A stretch of DNA of 64,000 bases from Amblyornis subalaris (lineage: Eukaryota; Chordata; Aves; Passeriformes; Ptilonorhynchidae). Position 1 is the stretch's first letter; each line of letters starts with the position of its first letter. Below, one piece after another: positions 1 through 10,724 of this stretch. The DNA lies in contig JACAXG010000130.1 in the NCBI GenBank assembly GCA_018881555.1, forward strand, positions 1,448,036-1,512,035, in the 5' to 3' direction. The position numbers and the translations under genes were made by a program. The notes beneath the pieces are model-generated. The model was given only the letters and a program-made list of their open reading frames with translations. It was not told the DNA's origin and did not search any database.

Positions 1-46
1 TGGCTGGGATGTCTATCCCGTGGCTGGGATGTCTATCCCGTGGCTG
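1..46. repeat. 20-bp tandem repeat, cut by window edge
   Basis: Two identical 20-bp copies of tggctgggatgtctatcccg occupy 1-20 and 21-40, and a third begins at 41 and decays. The array probably continues to the left of the window, so its true size is unknown. Confidence 0.85.
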
Positions 47-519
47 AGCAGGATTTTCCCTCTCGCGGTGCTGGTTTCGTGTTTTGCCGCGATAAGCCCT
101 GATGAAGAATACAGATGTTCCCAGCGTGAGCACTGTCACATTCCTGCTTTATAAATAAACATGGAGCGCGGCGAAAACAACTCCTCGAGCGCGCCAACCT
201 CCCGCAGCAACGCCTCTCGCAGCCAGCCCCGCGTTCCCGGGCCGCTCCGGGGAAATCCAGGGAAATCCGGGGTTCGGAACCCGCGGCAGGGGGCTGGAGC
301 TGCGTGGGCTTTGCGGTCCCTTCAGCCCCAAACCNTTCCGGGGTTCCGCGATCCTACGGCGTGGGAGAAGAGGTTTTCTTCCCAAAGCTCAGGAAGAAGT
401 TCTGGAAANAAAACTTTGGGGTTTGTGAGGGTTTGGGAGCGACAAAACACCAGGGATGGTGGAGCTGGCCNGGGCGCTGCAGCCTTTCGTGGGGTCCCAG
501 GTAAATAAAGAAGGGGAGG
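42..519. other. Unique CpG-rich sequence with TATA-like motif
   Basis: No gene is recognised. A TATA-like tttataaataaac at about 149-161 precedes about 140 bases rich in CpG (roughly 165-300). This resembles a small promoter or CpG island, but no transcript or conserved protein can be seen downstream. A 115-codon frame from 161 has no recognisable domain and is treated as chance. Confidence 0.3.
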
Positions 520-835
520 TTATAAAAAAAGGGGAAGTGACTTTAACATGGGCAGAGGGTGACAGGACAAGGGGGAATGGTTTTAAGCTAAAAGAGGGCA
601 GGGTTAGATGGGATGTGGGGAAGGAATTCCTCCCTGGGAGGGTGGGGAGGCCCTGGCACAGGTTGCCCAGAGAAGCTGTGGCTGCCCCTGGATGCCTGGA
701 AGTGTCCAAGGCCAGGCTGGACGGGGCTTGGAGCAGCCTGGGATAGTGGGAGGTGTCCCTGCCCATGGCAGGGGTGGGATGGGATGGGATTTAAGGCCCC
801 TTCCGTCCCAAACCGTTCCAGCCCTCCCATGCCAG
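520..835 (+). mobile_element. CR1 LINE, 5'-truncated 3' end
   Basis: The block gtgacaggacaag ... gcacaggttgcccagagaag ... tggagcagcctgggatag ... ggtgtccctgcccatggcag is the conserved 3' end of the avian CR1 non-LTR retrotransposon, read left to right. Only the terminal ~315 bp remain, with no reverse transcriptase frame, so the copy is dead on arrival. It ends near the usual ttccgtcccaaaccgttcc motif without a clear 8-bp terminal array. Confidence 0.9.
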
Positions 836-1139
836 GTGTTTTGTTGCTTTATCTCCACAGCCTAAGGAATCCAGCACAGCATCCCCATCCTTACTGAGGC
901 ACTTGGATGAGATATCCCAGCTTTTCCTTGCAGTCCTTCCTTCCTTCCTTCCTTCCATGACCCGCAGTGGCCTTTGCCCAGCTCTCTCCCCCTGGTGATG
1001 CAGGAACACAGGGATAACTCCCAGATTTCCACTTCCTAGCCAAAATCCCTCCTTCCAACCCATTTTCCCTCCTCCTTCAGGGCGGGTGCCCTTTGCTTGT
1101 CACTTCTTTCGCTGGGAACTGTCATTTGTTTACCTTTTT
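836..1139. other. Unique sequence, short TTCC run
   Basis: Mostly featureless. A (TTCC)n run of about five units lies at 934-955. No gene or element is seen. Confidence 0.4.
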
Positions 1140-1490
1140 TTTCCCCCTGGTGCCGTGAAATGACGGATCCAGCACCAAGGTGCTGGCAAATGACAACGTA
1201 ATGGCAAAGCTAAGTGTGCTCCAACAGTAAAAGGGAAAAAAAAATCACTAATCAAAGTCTTTCAAATTATATGGAATACTGACAGCTTTTTACGCTGTTT
1301 TAATTAAGTACACTGTAATTTAAACCACTGAACCATAACAACCCAACGTTTAGTGTTATATCCCTGGGAGAACTTTAAAAATATGCATAATTCTGCCTGG
1401 AAGGTAATTGAGGGATATTTTTGGGGTGGTGGGGGTAATTAAAGGTTATACAGGAGAGTAATAGGAATTTTACTCGGGTACTGATGGTGT
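1140..1490. promoter_or_regulatory. AT-rich candidate conserved element
   Basis: Composition shifts sharply to AT-rich, with ATTAA/TTAAT cores (ttttaattaagtac near 1300), an inverted ccaaggtgctgg-type motif near 1170 and no long frame. This looks like a vertebrate non-coding regulatory element. The call is inferred from composition and motifs only. Confidence 0.3.
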
Positions 1491-1934
1491 CAGCAACTGT
1501 GCTAAAACCTCCTCGGGAAAGTGATTCACGTTCCCGTCTCGGTTTTCCTCCCGTTGTTTTGAAAGGCGTTGGGAAGCGCTCTGGCAGCTCCCGGAGGTGG
1601 GGAGGGGCACCTTTTCCTGGCCCAAACAACTGGATGCTGAAGGAGTGATGAGAGGGATTGATCGATGTGTCCCCTGAGCAGGTAAGAGATGGTTCTTTCC
1701 CAGAGGGAAGGAACGGCAGGGTTGGGGTGTCGAGGATGGGGGGTGGTGATGGAGGAGCAGCAGGGGAGGAAGGCAGCCCCCGGTTATCCCGAGGGGAAGG
1801 GTGCTCCAAGCACCGGTAGGGCGCAGTGAGGGATCCCAGACCCACCTGGGAATCCTGGGATGCAGGAGGAGCCGGCCCAGCCCTGCTCCACCAGCTCCCA
1901 CCAGGGAGGAAGGATTGTGTGTTCAGGGCCTCGT
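1491..1934. other. Unique GC-rich sequence before minisatellite
   Basis: No gene is recognised. A long minus-strand frame crosses this stretch only because it is extended by the adjacent 75-bp repeat. Confidence 0.4.
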
Positions 1935-2388
1935 CCCAAAGAGTGCATCCCGAGCATGTGAGGGGCAATCTCAGGGAGGCAGGAGCGGCGCTGGCGGCCC
2001 CGAGCCCATCCCAAAGAGTGCATCCTGAGCCTGTGAGGGGCAATCCCAGGGAAGCAGGAGAGGTGCTGGCAGCCCCGAGCCCATCCCAAAGAGTGCATCC
2101 CGAGCATGTGAGGGGCAATCCCAGGGAAGCAGGAGAGGTGCTGGCAGCCTCGAGCCTATCCCAAAGAGTGCATCCCGAGCATGTGAGGGGCAATCCCAGG
2201 GAGGCAGGAGCGGCGCTGGCAGCCCCGAGCCCATCCCAAAGAGTGAGTCCCGAGCATGTGAGGGGCAATCCCAGGGAGGCGGGAGCGGCCCTGGCAGCCC
2301 CGAGCCCATCCCAAAGAGTGCATCCCGAGCCTGTGAGGGGCAATCCCCGCTCCCCAGGGAGGCAGGAGCGGCGCCGGCAGCCCCGAGT
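1935..2388. repeat. 75-bp minisatellite, six copies
   Basis: The motif cccaaagagtg recurs at 1935, 2010, 2085, 2160, 2235 and 2310, an exact 75-bp spacing. Each unit reads roughly cccaaagagtgcatcccgag, then cctgtgaggggcaatcccag, then a variable gcaggag(c/a)ggcgctggcagc stretch. The last copy carries a short insertion (caatccccgctccccagg). Because 75 is divisible by three, frames stay open on both strands and produce a false 362-codon minus-strand protein of ~25-residue repeats. Confidence 0.95.
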
Positions 2389-2424
2389 GGCGGGTGCGGA
2401 GCTGCGGCTGCCACGGGCGGCGCG

Positions 2425-2875
2425 GGGAGATGCGATGTGAAAAGTGGAAGATAATGTGCTCACACACTAATGGGCACTGAACTAGACACGGGCTCATTTT
2501 TCACATCATGTCATCTCCGGGTTTGAATAAAAGGCGCCGGCGAGAATGAGCCTGNATCTATCTCAGACATTATCATTTGCCTCCTCGGTTTTATTTGTGT
2601 TGACTCGAGCAGTCTCAGCAGCTGCCAGAGCGCGGGCCCCGGCTCCGAGTGAGTGATAATACACAGCGCATTACACTGCTGGTGACAGCTCCTGTTCCCC
2701 GCGCTGGCATCTGAGCCCCGCGCGTCTCCCCCCGTCAGCTCAAATGCTACCGCTGACAGCAGCCGGGAGCTCACCGAGGGGACATCACAAACCCTGTCTG
2801 TTATCATTTCACCACATAAACTGCAGTTTCCAGGGGATCTTGTTCGGGAAATTAGTGTCAGTCAAACTTTCGGGG
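2425..2875. promoter_or_regulatory. Candidate conserved regulatory element
   Basis: The 450-bp block mixes AT-rich motifs (cacactaatgggcac, gacattatcatttgcc, gttatcatttcacc) with TGACAG/CTGTCA motifs (gctggtgacagctcctg, ctgtctgttatc) of the kind bound by TALE homeodomain proteins. It lies directly after the minisatellite. The dense, non-repetitive motif pattern and lack of any frame suggest an enhancer. No alignment was made. Confidence 0.4.
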
Positions 2876-2877
2876 AG

Positions 2878-2948
2878 TTTTTTTTTTTTTTTTTTTCCTC
2901 CTTTTCTCGCCCGCTCCTTTTTTATTTTTTTATTTTTTTTTCCTTCCC
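2878..2948. repeat. Poly-T / pyrimidine tract
   Basis: A run of 19 T is followed by a CT- and T-rich tract up to 2948. It could be low complexity, or the remnant of an oligo-A tail in reverse orientation, but no retrocopy is recognisable beside it. Confidence 0.8.
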
Positions 2949-3480
2949 AAAGATAAATAGCTCCGGCGAAGGGGCTCTGTTTGTGCTGCCGCGCGATCAA
3001 AGCCTCCTTCNGAATTGTGGTGTGGGGGGCGAAAAAAAAAAAAAGCACCGTTTTAAAAATAATAATCCTCCTCTCGTGGCGAGGATGAAGGCAACATTCC
3101 AGATTCCATCCGAGCGTGACTGAACAGCCCCGCAGCTCACGGCACTCCCAACGCGGCAATGCCGTAATTCTTTACGTTAGATCCGTAATTTTTCCACCCA
3201 AAAACGTCTTAGATTCCCTCACCAGCCAACGGCCTGGATGCGGAAAGTCGCTCCGGCCGCGGCATTCAGCTCTGAATTCAGATAACCTGAGACTCCTGGG
3301 CTGAACCTCGCCCGCTCGGCCCCGCAGGCACGGGGCTTAATTAAGTGTAATGTCCTTAGTTAAGGCAGGCAGGCTCTGGAAGCCTGGTAAGTGTTCCAGA
3401 AATCATTTCCACAGATTTTTTTAGCTACATGAACGTATAGGGGAGGAAAAAATATTAGCAAGATAATCTGCAGTCTCCAG
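2949..3480. promoter_or_regulatory. Candidate conserved element, AT/CpG mixed
   Basis: Mixed sequence with isolated CpGs and AT-rich motifs (gccgtaattctttacgttag, gggcttaattaagtgtaatg). It continues the style of the block before the pyrimidine tract, and the two may be one element interrupted by low complexity. No coding content is seen. Confidence 0.28.
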
Positions 3481-3744
3481 AGGATCCCTACCTTGCAGAG
3501 ATATGCAAAAAGCCCCAATTCTTTTGTTTAACCTGGGAGATAATTCGAAACCTGCAGCTAATGAATCCCGGGGGGCTCCAGGGGGGTTGGGTTAAGCTCC
3601 AATTTGCTAATCCTGCTGCTGGACGTGGGGGAGGATCCGGCAGCNCGTCCATTCCCCCTGGGCTGGAATACACGTGGCACTGTCCATGGAGCTGCTGCTG
3701 GGGCTGTCCTGCAGGTCCCTCGGGATGGGACGAGCAGCAGGGCA

Positions 3745-3955
3745 GCCTCCCCATCCCAGTCCCATCCCAGTCCTGGGATGTGGGGATGCTCCTATCTGAG
3801 ACCAGCAGCAGGGCAGCCCCTCCATCCCAGTCCCATCCCACTCCCATTCCAGTCCCATCCCAGTCCCATCCCAGTCCCATCCCAGTCCCATCCCAGTCCC
3901 ATCCCAGTCCCATCCCAATCCCACCCCAGTCCTGGGATGTGGGGATGCTCCCTCC
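3745..3955. repeat. cccatcccagt minisatellite with duplicated flank
   Basis: About a dozen copies of an 11-bp cccatcccagt unit lie mainly at 3825-3925. The flank cagtcctgggatgtgggga occurs both at about 3769 and about 3927, and a gcagggcagc... segment is also duplicated (about 3738 and 3811). This suggests a larger duplicated segment inside which the short unit expanded. Confidence 0.85.
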
Positions 3956-4644
3956 TGGCTTCCCTCCCACACCACTGAAGTTTTCCGAAGCTGCTGCTGT
4001 TCTCCAAACCCAGCGAGCTGCTTTTCTTACGCTTCCCAAAAACACACATTTCGGAACCATAAAAATTCCCCGGCACTTGAGCCACAATCTGCCAACTGTG
4101 GCAGCTGTTTCCCTGGAATTTCAGCTCATCCTGCTGTAGTGAATGTCTCACTTGGCTGAAGTTCCTGGGAGTGTTCAGCTCCGAGGGCTCCTTTTCAGGT
4201 CCTTTGAATTCCCTCTGCTCCCAGAGTGAGGAGGTGCCACAAACCAGGAAAAGTGGAGGACACACCCAGTGCTCAGTCCTGGCTCTGCTCCGGTGGGATT
4301 TCTCCTTCCAAGCTGCTTCCAGGCAGATCCCTCACACCACATCCCTGTTCGAGTGCCACGTGTGTTTTACAAGGAATGGGAATTGAATCCATCACAAAAG
4401 TAAAACGCAGTGAGGACAAGTGAAGGGATGGGAGCAGCAGGAAGCCTCGGATGCAGCTCTTCCCCAGCAGGGGCAGTGGGAATGCTCCTCACACAGTGCA
4501 AGAACCAAAGCCAGGGCNATTCTGGAGCTCGTGCCAAAGGTTCTGCTGGAACAGAACCCTGCTGTTTTGGGGAATTTCTAAAAAATCTCNGAATCTTTGT
4601 GTTGCTAATTCTTCAGGAAAACAAATTATCATGGGTGACTTAAT
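3956..4644. other. Unique sequence, nothing recognised
   Basis: Ordinary mixed-composition sequence with two isolated Ns. No gene, repeat or clear regulatory signature is seen. Confidence 0.4.
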
Positions 4645-4990
4645 TGTGCCCTTCCAGGACCTAAAGGAGCCAACAAGAAACATGGAGAGAGATTATTTAC
4701 AAGGGCTGGAGTGACAGGACACAGGGAATGGCTTCCCACTGCCAGANGGCAGGGATAGATGGGATATGGGGAAGGAATTGCTGGCTGGGANGGNGGGGAG
4801 GCCCTGGCACAGGNTGCCCAGAGAAGCTGTGGNTGCCCCTGGATCCCTGGAAGTGTCCAAGGCCNGGCTGGATGGGGCTTGGAGCAGCCTGGGATNGTGG
4901 NAGGTGTCCCTGCCCACGGCAGGGGTGGGATGGGATGGGCTTTAGGGTTCTTCCCACCCAAACCACTCCAGGATTCCATGAGTATGATAT
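4645..4990 (+). mobile_element. CR1 LINE 3' end
   Basis: The segment starts with tgcccttccaggacctaaag, which matches the upstream part of the CR1 copy at 43.6 kb, and ends with aaaccactccaggattccatg, close to the canonical CR1 terminus. Seven or eight Ns fall between 4747 and 4903, many more than in flanking DNA. This suggests that reads from related copies conflict here. Confidence 0.9.
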
Positions 4991-5139
4991 GTGTGGATGC
5001 ACTGTCACCCTCTGTGCCCACGCAGGGACAGGCTGACACCTGGGACCAGGACCAACACCCAAAAATCTCAGCAGCCACTCGCTGCGCCTGGGGGTTCCCC
5101 TCATCCAGCTCCTTCACCCNTCCCACCTCGGGTCCCTCT

Positions 5140-5480
5140 TCTCCCCCAGGCTCTCCCAGACAAAGAGGGAGAAGCCCCGAGCCCTCCGGTGGGTGGGATT
5201 CCTGCGGCGCCGCTCCCGGGGGAAGCGCCGCCGCGGTGGAGCTGATTGNGATCCCTCATCACAGCAATTCCGCGCATCATCATTACGGGCTCGGCAATCA
5301 CACGCCAACAGGAGCTGCCTCCCGACGAGCCGGGCCCNGGTAATGAAATAATTGCCGTGCTCGGCGGCGCGGGGACGCTCCCAGCCCCCCGATCCCGACC
5401 TTCCCCAGGTACGCCGAGCGCTCCGTGCCCTGCGTCGCTCCCGGAGGCGCTGCGGCCGTCGCTCCCGCCTCGCCCGAGGC
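5140..5480. other. CpG-rich region (possible CpG island)
   Basis: Frequent CpGs (gcggcgccgctcccggggga, ctcggcggcgcggggacgct) are split by an AT-rich motif cluster at about 5250-5300 (ctcatcacagcaattcc, catcatcattacggg) and taatgaaataattgccg at 5340. The alternation resembles a CpG-rich developmental regulatory element more than a housekeeping promoter. Confidence 0.45.
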
Positions 5481-5565
5481 TCTGTGGAAACCCCAGCTCG
5501 TCTCTCCGGGAATTTCCCTAGTATTTTTCAAGTTGAGAATACGTACCAGCCAAAATCTCTATTTA

Positions 5566-5571
<6 letters not shown>

Positions 5572-5596
<25 letters not shown>
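5572..5596. repeat. (ATT)n microsatellite
   Basis: About eight uninterrupted ATT units follow a short T run. Confidence 0.9.
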
Positions 5597-5599
5597 CGT

Positions 5600-7194
5600 T
5601 ACTGGTGTTCCCTGCCTCACCCGAGCAGGGACTTCCCTTCATCCCGAGGGCAGGGCCCTCCCTGCCCATGCTCACACCCGAATGTCCTGGGAGCAGGATA
5701 AATGTAGAAAATAATTGTTCATGTTTCTGGAGGGTCTCAGGCAATGCAGGGTTTAGCATTACTGCTGGTTTTTAATTAAATCCGATGTATTTCCAATGGC
5801 ACTCTCCCTGCGTGCCAAGAGTCTTCATTCCCTGTTCTCCTCCGAGGGTTTGTGTCTCCCAATCTTCTGGGCTGTTCAGTGCCCACATTCACTTTTGTGT
5901 ATTAAATATCTTGGACCAAACTGGGATCCATGGGCATGCCTGGAATCTCCCTAGTGCTGTTCATCCCGGTATACCCGGCTTTTCCATGCCCATCCCTACC
6001 TCAAACATCACACAAGTCCCTCGAGTCTCCCGGGACAAGGGATTAAGGTGGGTTCATGGTGGGGTTTTTTGCTGTTTTGGGGTTTTTCCCATGCTCCTGC
6101 ACACAGGATCAGGGAATGGCTGATGGGACTTCCCACCTGGCANAGGTTGGTTTTCCTGACAGAATTCCAGGTACCATAACCTCCTAATGCCCTTTCCCAC
6201 CTCCTCCCTGCCAAGCCCCCGAAGGGAGCCCTCAGCTCTTCAGTAAATGGCCCATAAAGGTTCTGTATGAGCCCTGTTGGGGTCACAGGGACCCAAAGTC
6301 CCAATAAAATCTCAACATTTGCAGAGGAACAGCAGAAATAACTCATATCCCTTCTTCCCAGCATCCCACACCCATCCCTGGGGAGCAAACCCCTCCTTCC
6401 ACAGGCACTTCCCAGTGCTCAGGCCAGCTCAGCTGGCACGGCCCAACATCTCCAGAGGGAAGCTGAGCTGCTCCTCTGCCCTCCAGGCACTCCCTGGCCT
6501 CCAGCANCGTCAGAGGGAACAGGTCAGGAAAGATCCAGATCCAGGAAGTGCAGATCAACCAAAGTCTACGTTTAATTTCTAGTTAATGATGGAAAAATGA
6601 CCTCCGAGCACCTGGACCAAGGGATGGCACCTCAAAGCCTCCTTATCCACGGAGAGCGAGCAGAGAGGGATCCAGAGGGGATGGAGCGACCTGGGGAGGC
6701 AGGGCACTGATCCCAGGTGTTTGCACACACCAGGTCACCACGTCCCCGTTCCACACCCCCGGAGAAATTCCCTTCAGAGGAAAGCAACCCGACAGCCAAG
6801 CCTGAGAGGGCAGAGGGAACGCTCGGGATGCAGCGTGGAGAGGCTGTCTGGGAAGGCTTTGGAACAAGCGGATGAGGTTCTGCTGCGGTTCAGCCTCCCG
6901 GGGCTGCAAGGGCTGCCCAGAAAAGCAGCCCCAGGCGGGAACATCCAGGCTCCGCTCAGGGAATTCAGGCTNGGATCAACAAAGCACTTGAGGAAATGCT
7001 TCGCTTCCCGGAGCNACTCCTCCCGGGGGATCCATCTCCTCCTCCACACTGCGCTCGCTGGAGTGCCCTGCCGGGCTGGGACCCTGCTCCCAACACTGCT
7101 GCTCCACCTCCCAGCTCGGATTGTGGCTGTGGCAATGCCTGACACCGGGAAAATCGGGAAACGTTGGGGGTTTGGCTTCTTAGGGTGCTGGAAA
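5600..7194. other. Unique sequence without recognised features
   Basis: About 1.6 kb of mixed sequence. Frames of 100-190 codons on both strands have no recognisable domains and no repeat basis. I regard them as chance in GC-rich DNA. Confidence 0.4.
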
Positions 7195-7440
7195 GCATCA
7201 GTTGGTTACATGTGTGTGTATACACAGATACATGTTTATATATATTTTTATATATATATATATGTAGGTATGAATATGTAGAGATAGATGATAGATAATG
7301 GATAGAGATATAGATGATAGATGATATGTCGACAGTTGATAGACTGATGATANATAATTGATAAATTATCAATTGTCTGTCAACTGCCTATCAGTTGGTA
7401 GACAGACAATAGATAGATAGATAGACAGATACTAGATCAA
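7195..7440. repeat. TA / GATA microsatellite with dyad symmetry
   Basis: A (TA)n tract (about 7238-7263) runs into an imperfect GATA/GATAGAT array to about 7430. Inside it, 7356-7374 (aattgataaattatcaatt) is a perfect inverted repeat with 9-bp arms around one base. Outer cagttga/tcaactg copies extend the symmetry. Confidence 0.85.
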
Positions 7441-8189
7441 TCGATCGGTCATCTTCTCTCATGTTGTGGGATTTTTTTCTCCTGCCTTTGAGCAGAAATT
7501 CCCCAAATTCAGTGTGAACTTTCAAGCCCATATTCCAGTTANTAAGAGAGAAAACCCCTATTCCCAGAATTCCCGTTTTGCCGCTGGGTTGGATCATTCC
7601 CCCTCAGCCCAGCACAACACCAAGGCNGCTTTAGGAGCAAGGCCACCCCAGCACTTCTCTAACCTACCCAGGCAAATGCCAGCAGGAATTCCTGGGAGCT
7701 GCTCCGCAGGACCGTGCTGAGATGGGATCAGGAGCGGGGGCACCTGGAGAGCGCCCGGACTGCGCCGATCCAGCGGCTGCACAACATCTGGACACGGGAG
7801 GGACACGAGGGATGCTCGGCACCCCTGGGCGGGAGGGGGTGGTGCCCTGGGAGGGGGGTGACCCTGCCCAGCAGTGAAAACATCCTAAATACAAACACGT
7901 ATCCACATCCCGAGAGGACAAAGCACGGCGGCTCTTGGACAAAAATGGTGTCGCCAACCCNCCGGCGATCCGTCCCTCCCGCCGGAAATTTCCCAGCCCC
8001 GGGTTCGCTGGGAACGCCAAGCCCTGGGAATGGGGCTGTAAATAAAAGGCAGGTTAAAGGCAGAGCATCCCAACCGGAGGGGCCGCCGGGCCTTCCCTCC
8101 CTCCCCAGCCCCACGTGGGCGGCCGCGAGGTAAACGCGGGGGGCGGCGGATTCCGGCCCGGAATCTCGGCCGCGGTATTGCCAAAGGAA
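7441..8189. other. Unique sequence, CpG-rich toward the end
   Basis: No gene is recognised. CpG density rises from about 7960 and peaks near 8120-8190 (gtgggcggccgcgaggtaaa), at the edge of the next block. Confidence 0.35.
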
Positions 8190-9105
8190 TCACGGCTTAA
8201 TCAAATCCCACACCGGAGCCTCGCCGCGCCGGGCTCCGCCATAAACCCCCCAAATTATATAACACACATGTTTTTATGCTTTGCCAATTACAGCTGAAAT
8301 GGGGACTGTTTGTTTCAGCCCCTCTCAAAATGAGGCGAGGATGAGAAAACAACCTATTTCCTTATTAGGTTCAGGAGTCAAAGGACTCAGCCAGGAGCCG
8401 CAGGCTTCAAGAGCATAGAAGATTAAGACATATATTGGATTCATGATGGAGGGCACAAAGTTCATTTTCAAAATAAAACAGAATTTTATTCATATTCCTT
8501 TTAAAATTCAGATTGCCATTTGCCAGCTGACCTGTGACATGGCAGCAGTGTATTACATTTTCAATGAGCAGCCTGTCTGGAGCTGGCAGGAGAGGAAACT
8601 GCTTCCTGGTGGAGTTTTTTCACCGCCCTTAAATAGTAAGAATTTGTCGGGATTGTTGTCAGTAACGGTAGACGGAGCAAACAGGGACAGGGCGGCATAT
8701 TTATTTTTAATAAGGCGACATGCAGAATAGCAGAGTCCCTGGCATTATGCGCCGAACAGGGCTGAAAAAATAAAAAAAAAAAAAAAAAAGGAGAAATCAG
8801 ACCTCAGTTGCAATTTGTATGTGGAAATCAGGGGTGGAAATACTTGGCAGATACATTGAAAATCAAAACAAAAGCAGACCAGGGGAAAAAAAAAAATACA
8901 CATCTATATTAAAAACTGAAATGCAAAAGCAGTCGGCAGCAAGTTTGCGGAGAGCGCGAGTCAAGCCAAGGGTTTCTCTAGCGAGGAGCGAGATTTATGG
9001 AGCTCGCCATCTGTCAAAATTAGATTACAAAAGGCACATATGCAAAGATACACCACGACTGATTTTCATATATATTAAACCCCGCAACTCCTGCGGAAAA
9101 TGAGG
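8190..9105. promoter_or_regulatory. Large candidate conserved regulatory block
   Basis: About 900 bp of AT-rich, complex sequence interrupted only by a poly-A run (8772-8789). Notable motifs include caaattatataacacacatg, ggcatatttatttttaataa, catctgtcaaaattagatta (a TGTCA plus ATTA pair near 9008) and catatgcaaagata (octamer-like, near 9038). A 95-codon frame at 8443-8730 shows no known domain. This is one of the better enhancer candidates in the window. Confidence 0.42.
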
Positions 9106-9828
9106 CTCCGCACGCGGCGCTGCCCGAAAGCTCCNGCGGCCAACTCCGGGGCTTTGCCGGGATTCTGCCGCCACGGGGATGGAAGGGATGTCCTGCCGGG
9201 GTCTGGGAATCCAGCCACGCGCGTCCCTGGGCGTCCAGCTCCTTGGGAACACTCAAAACGGGTGTTGGGCTTGCAGGTGCTCAGCGCAGGGAGGGATGGG
9301 GCTGGTGGAGAGGACGCGGAGCACCCTCAGCCCAGCCAGGTGATGCTGCTGCTTTCTGGTCTGAGAGGCAAGGATGAGGCACAGCCCTTTTCCAACCCCT
9401 TTTCCAACCCATCTTCCCTCACGGCAGGCCGCNAGCCCCCATTTCCGGGGTGACACAGCGGGATTCCCGCTCCCTCCCGGTCCCGCACGGGTTGTTTGTG
9501 TGCTAGGCGCCTTTTGTCCCCGCAATCAAACCCCGAGTACAAAGCGCGCCGCTCTCCTGATAACTTAATCAAGGACTCTCCGCTTCAATCTACCTGTAGA
9601 TAAACCCCGGCGTGTATTTTGACACGGAGAAACAAATCCACTTAGGGCAGGTGAATTAGCTAATCATCTCCCGGGAAAACACGGGGCTGCTGCTGCATAC
9701 CAATGCTGCCCACGCCGGGTGGGAGCGTTCCCTGCCCCGGCGCTCTCGTGTGAGCCGCCTTAACCCGGAGAGGGGAAATCCGGAGCTGCTCACAATGGAG
9801 GAGCAGGAGAGGCAATTTTCCTGCAAAT
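9106..9828. other. Unique sequence, partly CpG-rich
   Basis: The first part (9106-9250) is CpG-rich. The part around 9560-9665 (ataacttaatcaaggactc, ggcaggtgaattagctaatc) has motif content like the regulatory blocks. No gene is seen. Confidence 0.35.
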
Positions 9829-9882
9829 CTATTTTACCTTCTGAACAGCTGAGCTCTATTTTACCTTCTGAACAGCTGAGCT
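9829..9882. repeat. Perfect 27-bp tandem duplication
   Basis: The unit beginning ctattttaccttctgaacag is present twice, at 9829 and 9856, without a mismatch. That suggests a recent slippage or duplication event. Confidence 0.9.
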
Positions 9883-10139
9883 CCAATGTGGAGCGCTCCG
9901 GAGCGAGCCCGGCATTCCAGAGGGACCCTCGGCTCTGCCCCCACACCTGGCATTGGTGTCCGAGCCACGCCAGGATCCTCAGCGGGATCAGGGATGACAG
10001 AGGGATGGAAAGGCATCCCTTTCCATCAGGGATGGCAGAGCTGTTACATTTCTCATCAATTTTACCCTGATATCTATTTTTACCTGATTCAAGGGGTTTA
10101 ATCAACCACAATGTCACCTCAGAGCTGTCCATGAGGTAT

Positions 10140-10350
10140 GGCTAACAGGTAGAAATGCTGAGTTTTAAATATAAAAGGAAAAAACCCCCACTTCTCTTTT
10201 TCAGCAGGATCAATGCATTTCAAATCCTAATATTCTTTAATTCCTGATGGTTATCATTTCACATTTCGCCTCAATTCAGAATATAAAACATTTTAAGGCA
10301 CCAGCCTGCAAAGCCGTGCGTTTACCTCGCACGATAACTCATTAAAGTGC
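10140..10350. promoter_or_regulatory. AT-rich candidate conserved element
   Basis: AT-rich sequence with taatattctttaattcctg, gatggttatcatttcac and cgataactcattaaagtgcc. There is no frame and no repeat. Enhancer-like by composition only. Confidence 0.32.
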
Positions 10351-10479
10351 CTGGTGGAAGGGGCTGAGGCCGGTGGGGTATTAATATTAACGGTGTTCCA
10401 CCACTGCTCTACTCTATGGCCACTTCCTGCATTAATCAGAAGGAGAAATCCAGGCTGCTCGGGCCATTCCCGGCATTTC

Positions 10480-10720
10480 AATGGCTACCGCCGTGGAGGG
10501 AGGGCCTCGGGCTCTGCCGACACCCCCCAGTCCCGGGTGGGGGCCGGGTTTGATGTCAACACCGTGCCTGTTCCTCCCGGGAGGAGTCCCACCTTGGGAA
10601 AGGGCAGGAGAGGAGCATCCTGGCCCCAAACCGGAGAGAGGAACCCGGAGCAGCCCCGGGGACCCCGCGAGGAGCGGAGCCGCCCGCTCGGCGCTCCCTC
10701 CCACACCCCGCTCCTCGTCG
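10480..10720. other. CpG-rich stretch
   Basis: GC-rich with frequent CpG between two AT-rich candidate elements. Frames on both strands are open, as expected at this GC content, but nothing recognisable is encoded. Confidence 0.4.
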
Positions 10721-10724
10721 GGCA

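Noticed and set aside
1375..2463. 362-codon minus-strand open frame
   Set aside because: It is kept open by the 75-bp repeat; frames on the opposite strand are open too and repeat the same 25-residue pattern.
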